Below, one piece after another: positions 54,790 through 62,105 of a DNA stretch of 64,000 nt. The number at the start of each line of letters is the position of its first letter. The first letter of the stretch is position 1. The stretch lies in assembly GCF_009761675.1 (NCBI RefSeq), contig NZ_QUZH01000004.1:124001-188000 (forward strand), given 5' to 3'. The stretch comes from Bhargavaea sp. CC-171006 (GTDB lineage: Bacteria > Bacillota > Bacilli > Bacillales_A > Planococcaceae). Under the pieces are notes generated by a model. That model saw nothing but the letters and a program-made list of their open reading frames with translations, was not told the DNA's origin and searched no databases. A program made the position numbers and the translations under genes.

Positions 54790-56298
54790 TTAAATGGTTT
54801 GGACGGCCTGAACATGGCGGCCGGCGCTTGTTCCGGCAATCTTCCCGTATACAGCACCGGACATCAGGCCGGAACCGCCCGGGTAATTGTGATAGAAGAT
54901 GCCGCCGACCATCTCGCCCGCTGCATACAGTCCCGGAATCGGCTGTTCATTCTGATCCAGCACATGTCCTTCTGTATCCACATGCACCCCGCCAAACGAG
55001 AACGTAATGCCGCAAGTGACCGGATAGGCATAGAAAGGCCCTTCATCGATTGTATTGGCCCAATTCGATTTTGGCGGTTCGATGCCCTTCGTTTCTTTAC
55101 CGTCTTTTACTGACGGGTTGAACTCACCGTCCTGCACGGCTTCGTTATATTCCCTGATCGTGGCCAGGAAGGCTTCCTTGTTCACGGAAAGCTGGTCAGC
55201 AAGCTTTTCAAGCGAATCCGCCTCAAAGAAAGTGGCTTCCTCCAGATCATACTCCGGACGGAGAAGCGGACGGACTTTGGAATCGTAGATCTGATAAGCG
55301 ATATGATCCGGCTGCTTCAGCACTTCCTTACCGTATTTGGCATACGTATAGTTCCGGAAGTCTGCACCTTCATCGACAAAACGCTGTCCGTCTTTGTTCA
55401 GCATGATGCTGAGCGGGTAGGAGTGCTTTTTGAAGATGTCCCCCGGTTTGTTGAAGTCGCCGACCTTCGGAACATTCGCATCCGTTCCGATGGAGTGGCA
55501 GCCGTCCCATTGCCCGAAGCGGACCGCGCCTGCTTTGAGTGCCATATCGATCCCATCGCCGGTGTTATATTCCGTTCCGCGGACTGCAGCCGCCTCCCAC
55601 TCTTGTCCGATGTGTTCTTTCCGCATTTCTTTGTTGGCCTCAAAGCTGCCGCAGGCGAGAATAACACTTTTGGCTCCGAACGTCTTTACTTCTCCGGACA
55701 CGTCAACTTTCAGGCCGGACACCCGTCCCTCTTGCTGAACGATATCAAGTGCACGTGCTTCATACAGAACATCAATCCCAAGTTCTTCTGCGCGTTTGAA
55801 CAGCGAACGCATCAGACCGATTCCCTTTTCTTTTGTCTTCAGCGGAAGGCCGCCCCAGAAGATCCGCTTTCCGTCTTCTACGAACGACTGGTTTGCTTTG
55901 TTCAGTTCGAATTCCACGCCGTGGCTGTTCATCCAGCGGATTGTATCAAAGGATTTCGAAACCAGGGTGCGCGCAAGATCAGGTTCACTCTCATTTTTTG
56001 TGACCCGCATCAGGTCTTCATAGAAGTCCTCCTCTGTATATTCCGGCATGTCCGTTTTTGCGGCTTCCTGATCCGACAGTTCCGGCATGACTTCACGGAT
56101 CTGGTCCAGATTTCCGTATGCCGCACGGATCGCACCGTCAGTAAAGAAGGAGTTACCGCCACGCTTTTCTTTAGGCGCACGTTCAAGAACAAGAACGTTA
56201 CCGCCCTGTTCCTTCGCAGCAATCGCTGAACAAAGAGCAGCGTTCCCTGCTCCAACGACAATCACATCATAATCATTTTCCACGTTTTTGTTTGTCAT
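54790..56298 (-). CDS. tcuA: FAD-dependent tricarballylate dehydrogenase (TcuA-like)
   Basis: 502 residues. YDVIVVGAGNAALCSAIAAKEQGGNVLVLERA (core VVGAGNAALCSAIAAKEQGG) at the N-terminus, RGGNSFFTDGAIRAAYG, FADIAF-like central region and the C-terminal ITFSFGGVHVDTEGHVLDQ and GLYAAGEMVGGIFYHNYPGGSG (core AAGEMVGGIFYHNYPGG) fit TcuA of the fumarate reductase flavoprotein superfamily. TcuA oxidises tricarballylate to cis-aconitate. No tcuB gene is present. It is the last gene after tctC-tctB-tctA, which would import the substrate. Confidence 0.87.
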   Translation of the reverse strand: MTNKNVENDYDVIVVGAGNAALCSAIAAKEQGGNVLVLERAPKEKRGGNSFFTDGAIRAAYGNLDQIREVMPELSDQEAAKTDMPEYTEEDFYEDLMRVTKNESEPDLARTLVSKSFDTIRWMNSHGVEFELNKANQSFVEDGKRIFWGGLPLKTKEKGIGLMRSLFKRAEELGIDVLYEARALDIVQQEGRVSGLKVDVSGEVKTFGAKSVILACGSFEANKEMRKEHIGQEWEAAAVRGTEYNTGDGIDMALKAGAVRFGQWDGCHSIGTDANVPKVGDFNKPGDIFKKHSYPLSIMLNKDGQRFVDEGADFRNYTYAKYGKEVLKQPDHIAYQIYDSKVRPLLRPEYDLEEATFFEADSLEKLADQLSVNKEAFLATIREYNEAVQDGEFNPSVKDGKETKGIEPPKSNWANTIDEGPFYAYPVTCGITFSFGGVHVDTEGHVLDQNEQPIPGLYAAGEMVGGIFYHNYPGGSGLMSGAVYGKIAGTSAGRHVQAVQTI

Positions 56299-56316
56299 AT
56301 GAATTCCGCCTTTCAG

Positions 56317-57810
56317 TCAGGAAATAGGATTGGTTTTACGACGTTGAAATGCCTTAACAATCAGTGGGTAGCAAAGCGACAGAATGATCAGGACAAACAG
56401 AGCGATCGAAACTCCAGAATCGAAGAAGATTCCGAGACTTCCATTCGATGAAGTGAGAGCCATCCGGAAATTCTGTTCCATGTCGCCCCCGACAATGGCT
56501 GCCAGAATCAGCGGAGCCAGCGGGAAATCAAGGATTTTCATCACCAGACCAAAGTAGCCGAACAGGATCAACAGGAAGAAGTCGAATGCCGTATAGCTGA
56601 GCGTGTATGTACCGATAAATGCCAGCAGTACGATGAGCGGATAAAGAATTTTTGCAGGTGTATCCAGAATCTTAACAAGAAGTCCGACAAGCACGATGTT
56701 GATAATGACAAGTGCAACGTTCCCGATAAACATGCTGTTGACGAGTGTCCAGACCGTTTCGGGCTGATTTTCAAAAAGCAGCGGACCCGGCCGAATACCG
56801 AGCATGATCAATGCCCCGAGCATGACTGCAGTCGTACCGGAACCTGGAATACCCATCGTAAGAAGCGGAATCATCGCGCCTACCGAAGCAGCGTTGTTGG
56901 CTGATTCCGGAGCGGCAAGCCCTTCCGGAGCACCCTTCCCGAACTCTTCAGGCTTTTTGGAAATCTGCTTTTCCGACGAGTAGCTGAGCATCGAAGCGAT
57001 CGTTCCGCCAGCACCCGGCAGTACGCCGATAATAAATCCGAGCGGTCCGCTCCGGAGCATCGGCATCAGTGACCGTTTCCACTGATCTTTTGTAAACCAG
57101 ATCCTGCCGACCTTTTTTCGTTCTTTTTTACTGTCTTCATCAATGGTCAGGAAGTTGAACAGGACTTCCCCCAAGGCATAGATCCCGATGATGACAATGA
57201 GGAAATCCAGCCCTTCACTCAGTTCGGTGATGCCGAAAGTGAAACGGTACACACCCGATTGGGTATCGATTCCGATTGTGCCGATCAGAAGCCCCAGGCT
57301 CATTGAGATGAAGCCTTTGACCATCTTGCCCATCGACAGAGAGACGATGGCGGATAATGTCAGGAGCATGAGCAGGAAGTATTCTGCGGGACCGAATCTG
57401 AGCGCGAAATTCGCAAGCGGCTGGGCCAAGAGAATGAAGCCGAATACTGCCATGATGCCGCCAATGAACGAAGCAACAGCGGAAAGCGCCATCGCCTCGC
57501 CCGCCTTGCCCTGTCGTGCCATCGGATAGCCGTCAAATGTCGCGGCAATGGCAGATCCGTCACCTGGTGTGTTCAGCAAGATCGAACTTCTCGAGCCGCC
57601 GTACATCGCACCGTAGTAGATGGCCGCCATCAGAATGAGGGCACTGACCGGATCCATCCCGAATGTAACCGGAATAAGGACGGCAACTGCCGTTGCGGGA
57701 CCCAGTCCCGGGAGCATCCCGACAACCGTACCCAGGAATCCGCCGATTACAATCCATAAAATATTCATTGGTTGGAGGGACGTTGTGAGTCCTTCAATAA
57801 ATGCATCCAT
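56317..57810 (-). CDS. tctA: Tripartite tricarboxylate transporter, large membrane subunit (TctA)
   Basis: 497 residues, about twelve membrane helices. GTVVGMLPGLGPATAVAVLIPVTFGMDPVSAL (core GMLPGLGPATAVAVLIP near 32-48), GGSRSSILLNTPGDGSAIAATFDGYPMARQGKAGEAM (core GSRSSILLNTPGDGSA) and LSPTVVGAI-like RSGPLGFIIGVLPGAGGTIASMLSY (core GVLPGAGGTIAS) show the internal repeat of TctA. Ion-coupled carrier that takes substrate from TctC. ATG at 57810 after AAGGAGGGG. Confidence 0.95.
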   Translation of the reverse strand: MDAFIEGLTTSLQPMNILWIVIGGFLGTVVGMLPGLGPATAVAVLIPVTFGMDPVSALILMAAIYYGAMYGGSRSSILLNTPGDGSAIAATFDGYPMARQGKAGEAMALSAVASFIGGIMAVFGFILLAQPLANFALRFGPAEYFLLMLLTLSAIVSLSMGKMVKGFISMSLGLLIGTIGIDTQSGVYRFTFGITELSEGLDFLIVIIGIYALGEVLFNFLTIDEDSKKERKKVGRIWFTKDQWKRSLMPMLRSGPLGFIIGVLPGAGGTIASMLSYSSEKQISKKPEEFGKGAPEGLAAPESANNAASVGAMIPLLTMGIPGSGTTAVMLGALIMLGIRPGPLLFENQPETVWTLVNSMFIGNVALVIINIVLVGLLVKILDTPAKILYPLIVLLAFIGTYTLSYTAFDFFLLILFGYFGLVMKILDFPLAPLILAAIVGGDMEQNFRMALTSSNGSLGIFFDSGVSIALFVLIILSLCYPLIVKAFQRRKTNPIS

Positions 57811-57825
57811 GTTGTTTTCCCCTCC

Positions 57826-58281
57826 TTAAGGCAAGCTGACGCCCAGCAATTCGCCAAACGCGTACCAAGTCATGAATGAGAATGCGAGTGTCACAATTAT
57901 ATTGGAGACCCATCGCTTCGGGCCGTTTACGACAAACAGCAGTGCCCCGAGGAACAGAATTGTCGAAACAAGGAAGCCCAAAGGTTCGAATATCAGTGCA
58001 TACACCACGCCCAGCACAATTGTGCTGAGGATTAACACAGGTGTCCGTCCGCTGAAAAGCTCTCTAATATGCTCATTGGCTTCACGAACTTTGCGGAGTT
58101 CCTGGATCAGATAAATGATAGACAGTGCAATCAGCAGGATACTGATCCCAAGCGGGAAATAAAGCGGCCCGTTCGGATTCCCCAGGCTTGCTTTTGGTAA
58201 ATTCATTGCAGAAATCAGGAATGCAAGACCCACAATAATGAGGAAAATCGGCATTCCGATCTTGAACCATTTCAATTCCAT
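57826..58281 (-). CDS. tctB: Tripartite tricarboxylate transporter, small membrane subunit (TctB)
   Basis: 151 residues with four membrane segments at about 7-27, 42-62, 78-115 (two close) and 120-140, the normal size and layout of TctB. Sequence conservation in this family is low; GNPNGPLYFPLGISILL (about 35-51) is the best block. Assigned mainly by position between tctC and tctA. ATG at 58281 after AAGGAGGGATGG. Confidence 0.92.
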   Translation of the reverse strand: MELKWFKIGMPIFLIIVGLAFLISAMNLPKASLGNPNGPLYFPLGISILLIALSIIYLIQELRKVREANEHIRELFSGRTPVLILSTIVLGVVYALIFEPLGFLVSTILFLGALLFVVNGPKRWVSNIIVTLAFSFMTWYAFGELLGVSLP

Positions 58282-58314
58282 CCCTCCTTAATCAAAAGGA
58301 AATGCAGGAAAGGA

Positions 58315-59289
58315 TCACTGACCCATGCCTGCATCCTCTACAAGGCCTTTATACGTCTCTGCCTGTTCTTTCAAGAAAGCTGCAGTTTCTTCGCTGTTCA
58401 TGTAATAGTTTTCCCAGTCATTATTCTCGACAATTTCTTGCCACAGCTCCGTTTCCGCCATTGCGGAAAGTTGCTCATCCCAGTACGCAATTTCTTCATC
58501 CGTCATACCTGGAGGTCCCATGATACCGCGCCAGTGAGGGAATACGATGTCAACCCCCTGCTCCTTGTACGTCGGTACGTCTTCCAGACCTTCTTCACGC
58601 TCATCGGAGGAAATTCCAAGGATCTTCAACTTTCCGGCAAGATGCTGTTCTTTCACTTCCGACATGGAAGTGGTCACGAAATCTACATGGCCGCCGAGCA
58701 GCGCCGTAACGACATCGCCGCCGCCTTCATAGACAAGGAAGTTCAATTCTTTTGGATCGATATCATATTCACGTGCCAGTTGGACGAGCGACAGATGGTC
58801 ATCATTTCCAAGCGCCGGGCCAACGCCGATCTTGATTGACTTCGGATCTTCCTTGATGGCATTCATCAGCTCTTCAATGCTTGTATACGGCGAATCCGGG
58901 GTCACTGCGATGGACTGCCATTCCGTCGCCAAAGTGGCCAGTGGAGTAAAGTCTTCATGGGTCAGATCACTCGTGCCAAGCAGATTGTTGGTGATCAGAA
59001 GTCCGGAGTTGACAGCAAGTGTGTGCGCATCTTTCTTTTCAAGATATTTCCACCCTACTTCACCGCCGCCACCGGGCTTGTTCTGTACATTGATGTTTTC
59101 GGATACGAGATCATTGTCTTTCAGCGCTTTCTGGACTGAACGTGCCGTCAGGTCCCATCCGCCACCGGGCGAAGCAGGCGCGACAATTTCAATGTTCTTG
59201 TTTGGAAAATCCGAGCCATCCTCAGCATTGCTGTCTCCGCAGCCGGCCAATGCAAGGGTTGCTCCTGCGATAAGCAGCCATTTCTTCAT
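58315..59289 (-). CDS. tctC: Tripartite tricarboxylate transporter, substrate-binding lipoprotein (TctC)
   Basis: 324 residues. Lipoprotein signal with LAGC, Cys 17; then IEIVAPASPGGGWDLTARSVQKAL near 34-57 (the TctC binding loop SPGGGWD), GGGGEVGWKYLEKK, VGVGPALGNDDHLSLVQLAR (quoted in part), and a long helical C-terminus. Binds a tricarboxylate outside the membrane for TctAB. First gene of the tct-tcu operon, behind a cre site and direct repeats. ATG at 59289 after AAGGAGG. Confidence 0.95.
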   Translation of the reverse strand: MKKWLLIAGATLALAGCGDSNAEDGSDFPNKNIEIVAPASPGGGWDLTARSVQKALKDNDLVSENINVQNKPGGGGEVGWKYLEKKDAHTLAVNSGLLITNNLLGTSDLTHEDFTPLATLATEWQSIAVTPDSPYTSIEELMNAIKEDPKSIKIGVGPALGNDDHLSLVQLAREYDIDPKELNFLVYEGGGDVVTALLGGHVDFVTTSMSEVKEQHLAGKLKILGISSDEREEGLEDVPTYKEQGVDIVFPHWRGIMGPPGMTDEEIAYWDEQLSAMAETELWQEIVENNDWENYYMNSEETAAFLKEQAETYKGLVEDAGMGQ

Positions 59290-59364
59290 ATCTGTTAGTC
59301 CTCCTTATTTAGCTCAATTACTTTCTGAATAGAATAACTAAATCTTAATCGCCTCACATGCCGG

Positions 59365-59378
59365 TGTAAACGTTTACA
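59365..59378. promoter_or_regulatory. CcpA cre site upstream of tctC
   Basis: TGTAAACGTTTACA, a perfect 14-base palindrome matching the cre consensus, about 80 bases before tctC; supports glucose repression of the tct-tcu operon. Confidence 0.85.
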
Positions 59379-59408
59379 AATTATTGTGTTTTATTAACGT
59401 TCTGTAAA

Positions 59409-59426
59409 TAAAGTTCATAAAGTTCA
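59409..59426 (-). promoter_or_regulatory. Tandem 9-bp repeat upstream of tctC, likely response regulator site
   Basis: On the minus strand TGAACTTTA occurs twice head-to-tail (59418-59426 and 59409-59417), 120-140 bases before tctC. Such direct repeats are typical sites for the CitB-like regulator encoded next door. Confidence 0.6.
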
Positions 59427-59437
59427 AGACAATAAAA

Positions 59438-59461
59438 GAACGGCGGAATCATCCGCCGTTT
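59438..59461 (-). terminator. Terminator overlapping the response regulator stop codon
   Basis: Stem ACGGCGGA/TCCGCCGT followed by TCTTTTATT on the minus strand. The final codons and the TGA of the regulator gene lie inside the stem and loop. Confidence 0.82.
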
Positions 59462-60117
59462 GGAAAATATCGTCTTTCCGGCCTTCCTACAATGCCATAC
59501 ACACTTTCTGAACGCACCCTGCCGTTTCCCGTCAGGTATTCCAGATAACGCCGGGCCGTCGTGCGGGAGGCTCCAAGCAAATTCCCGGCCTCCTCCGATG
59601 AAAGTCCCTCCGGATGGCTTTCAATCAACTCCGTGATTTTTTTCAGGGTGACAGAATCAATACCGGATGGAAGATCATCTGCTTGGCTGGAACCAGTCTT
59701 GAACAGCCGGTTTAGTGCATCTGGCTCTACTCGGTCGCCATTGAGGAGCGCCCGCTTTTTCTTCACTTCATTCAGTGCTTCTTTGAATTCCCCGATGTCT
59801 ACGGGTTTGATCAGATAACGGAACACACCGTAATCAAGTGCTTTTCGGATAAACGCCATTTCGTCAGCGGCGGTAATCATGACCACATCGACACCCGGAT
59901 GATGATCCCGTATGTCGGACAGCAAATCCGACCCGAGCCGGTCCGGCATAAACACATCCAGCAGGACCACGTCGATCGTGCGATTTTCAAGAAACTGCAG
60001 GGCTTCCCCTGCATCACGCGCCTTTCCTTCCAGCCGGAAACCGGGAACCTGTTCCAGAAAACCTTCATGAATCTGCGCAACTCGGAAATCATCCTCAACA
60101 ATCAGGACATTAAGCAT
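59449..60117 (-). CDS. CitB/DcuR-type response regulator
   Basis: 222 residues. Receiver domain with acidic residues E8-D9-D10 and phosphoacceptor D54 (in VLLDVFMPD), VVMITAAD and FRYLIKPVDIGEF with the conserved Lys. The C-terminal part (about 155-222) has a helix-turn-helix: GLSSEEAGNLLGASRTTARRYLEYL. Controlled by the sensor kinase 11 bases upstream; likely activates tctC-tctB-tctA-tcuA when tricarboxylates are outside. ATG at 60117 after TAGGAGG. Confidence 0.94.
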   Translation of the reverse strand: MLNVLIVEDDFRVAQIHEGFLEQVPGFRLEGKARDAGEALQFLENRTIDVVLLDVFMPDRLGSDLLSDIRDHHPGVDVVMITAADEMAFIRKALDYGVFRYLIKPVDIGEFKEALNEVKKKRALLNGDRVEPDALNRLFKTGSSQADDLPSGIDSVTLKKITELIESHPEGLSSEEAGNLLGASRTTARRYLEYLTGNGRVRSESVYGIVGRPERRYFPNGG

Positions 60118-60128
60118 TTCCAGTCCTC

Positions 60129-61727
60129 CTATCTGTTTTTCGGAAGAAATACTGAAAAAGTGGTTCCTTCGGGACTAGACTGAACTTCAATCTCTCCTCC
60201 GAGCAAATCCACTTCCTTTTTCACATTCGCCAGTCCGTAACCCCTTCCCGGCCCTTTTCCGGAAACCCCGCGTTCGAATAAACGGGAATAGCAATTGTCC
60301 GAAATGCCAGTTCCGTTATCGGAGACTTCGAGAAGGATGTCCGTTCCCAAGTCGCTCACAAATAGGACAACCTCTCCGTTCTCCCGATGTTTCACTGCCT
60401 CCATCGCATTGTCAATCAGATTCCCAAGAATGGTGACCAATCCGTTTAAGTCGATATGTCCGGGAAGACTCGCCAAGGATGAACCCGGATCCACCTCGAA
60501 GGAGACATGTTGTTCCGAAGCCTTCGCCAATTTGCCCAGGATGATTGCCTGAAGTTTTTCATCCCGAATTGACGATGAAACAAACCTTGCATAATTCTCT
60601 TGGCTCTGTGTTTCACCGCGTATAAAAGAAATCGCCTCTTCGTTTTTGTTGAGCTGGATCAGCCCCATAATGACATACAATTTATTTTTGAATTCATGCG
60701 TCTGGGCACGCAAGTCTTCTGATACACGTCGAGTCTCGGATAGGGAAGCCGACATTTTTCTCAAATCCGTTTTATCTCTGAAAGTGAAGATGGCGCCCGA
60801 TATCCTGCCCTCTGTCCGGATATGCTGCCTGCTGGCGATGATGGTCTGGTCTCCAATCTCGAATTCCTCGTCTCCCTTAAAATCATCACTGAGTAAGGGG
60901 GATTCCAAATCACCGATCGCTTCCATGAGCGGCTTGCCTCTTACACTGCTTGTGATATGGAAGAGGCCCTTCGCTGCAGGGTTCATCATGCGTACCCGTC
61001 CCTCTCCGTCTGTCACAATCATGCCGTCTTTCAGCGATGAAAACACAGTTTTCCGTTCTTTATATAAGAAAGCGATTTCTTTTGGCTCGAGGCCCAATGT
61101 ATCTTTCTTGATATTCCTGGCCAGCAGGAGACTTCCGATTAAACCGACAATCAAGGCCAACGTCGAGACAATCAGTATGGGAATAGAGTCTCGAATCACG
61201 TTTTGAATGATCAGTGTTCTGTCATAAATGACCATGATTGCTCCATCAATCTTCTTGTAATCTCCGTAATCGATGAGCAGAGGCGACACACCCACTAGAG
61301 CCACTTCATCATCTTTCCCAACACGATCTATGTAAGAACTGCCAAAAACAAGTGCCTTTTCTATCGGTGGGTGATCGAACACCTTCAAGATCATATCTTC
61401 ATCTCCAACTGTGACAAAGAACCGCTCGCCTTCGGTCATGACAACTGCAGACGCATTTGTATCACGGAGCAGGTTATCCATGATGTTTCTCAGTTCCGGT
61501 ATAGCCTCTTGATCTTGCAGGCTTTCCTGCACTGTAGGCATATAAGACAGTGTTTTTGCAGTCTGATATGCCATCTTTTCAGCATCCGCCACATCTTCCC
61601 TATATTCAAAAAGTATGTAAATACCAGTAATCACTACAACGATAAATAGGATGAGAGCAGTAACCAGCCCTAAGATTTTGAATTGAATTGTCATGGCACT
61701 CTGTATTTGCTCAAACCATTTTTTCAT
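60129..61727 (-). CDS. CitA/DcuS-type sensor histidine kinase
   Basis: 532 residues. Membrane helix 14-40, an extracellular Cache/PAS sensor domain (about 41-182, AEKMAYQTAKTLSYMP), helix 183-204, a cytoplasmic PAS domain (about 220-325, FSSLKDGMIVTDGEGRV and NPAAKGLFHI), dimerisation helix with phosphorylated H344 in RAQTHEFKNKLYVIMGLIQL, and an ATPase domain with N-box, DNGTGISDN and GPGRGYGLANVKKEV (core GYGLANV). Senses a carboxylate such as citrate or tricarballylate. ATG at 61727; the ribosome binding site is weak. Confidence 0.94.
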   Translation of the reverse strand: MKKWFEQIQSAMTIQFKILGLVTALILFIVVVITGIYILFEYREDVADAEKMAYQTAKTLSYMPTVQESLQDQEAIPELRNIMDNLLRDTNASAVVMTEGERFFVTVGDEDMILKVFDHPPIEKALVFGSSYIDRVGKDDEVALVGVSPLLIDYGDYKKIDGAIMVIYDRTLIIQNVIRDSIPILIVSTLALIVGLIGSLLLARNIKKDTLGLEPKEIAFLYKERKTVFSSLKDGMIVTDGEGRVRMMNPAAKGLFHITSSVRGKPLMEAIGDLESPLLSDDFKGDEEFEIGDQTIIASRQHIRTEGRISGAIFTFRDKTDLRKMSASLSETRRVSEDLRAQTHEFKNKLYVIMGLIQLNKNEEAISFIRGETQSQENYARFVSSSIRDEKLQAIILGKLAKASEQHVSFEVDPGSSLASLPGHIDLNGLVTILGNLIDNAMEAVKHRENGEVVLFVSDLGTDILLEVSDNGTGISDNCYSRLFERGVSGKGPGRGYGLANVKKEVDLLGGEIEVQSSPEGTTFSVFLPKNR

Positions 61728-61775
61728 AATAATTCAACCATTTCTTTTTTCTAATCTTATCATATCCTGAACCCT

Positions 61776-61806
61776 TCAAAAAGAAGCTCCAAAGCCGGGT
61801 TTCTTT
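61776..61806 (-). terminator. Hairpin with minus-strand T run
   Basis: AAAGAAGCTC pairs with GGGTTTCTTT (two G-T pairs). On the minus strand TTTTT follows. No gene ends to its right on that strand, so it may be part of the kinase leader or end an unseen short RNA. Confidence 0.4.
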
Positions 61807-61929
61807 GCACCTACTAAAGACCTCCACCGCCCAGGTCCCATTAGCCTATCTTTCTATCTGACCCCGCCAATTCCTGATTCAAAACGAATAGTTTAATAGA
61901 ATCAAAAGTCCAAACTTTAGCAAAAAGGA

Positions 61930-61958
61930 TTGTCACGCCTTTTTGCCCCCGGCATGAT
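61930..61958 (+). promoter_or_regulatory. Candidate promoter of the secreted nuclease-like gene
   Basis: TTGTCA, 17 bases, CATGAT. The inverted repeat CAAAAAGG/CCTTTTTG overlaps the -35 box. This gives a long leader of about 140 bases. Confidence 0.45.
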
Positions 61959-62105
61959 AAACAGGAAAGGAGTGAAGACGGACTAAAGTAGCAAGTTGTG
62001 TAAAGCTTCCGTAAACTTCATTAAGTTCTCTTACTACCTATTGAAACTGACTTAATTCTCCTCCACGATTCCATTGGACTTACACAAAAAAGGAGCGATT
62101 CTCCC

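Larger units (their letters stand above)
61728..62105. other. Intergenic region between sensor kinase and secreted protein genes
   Basis: About 380 bases without a gene. It contains a hairpin whose T run is on the minus strand (61776-61806), an inverted repeat CAAAAAGG/CCTTTTTG (61921-61944) overlapping a promoter-like TTGTCA-17-CATGAT (61930-61958), and hexamers spaced 11 bases apart (61999-62026) that resemble a reversed Pho box. Confidence 0.55.
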
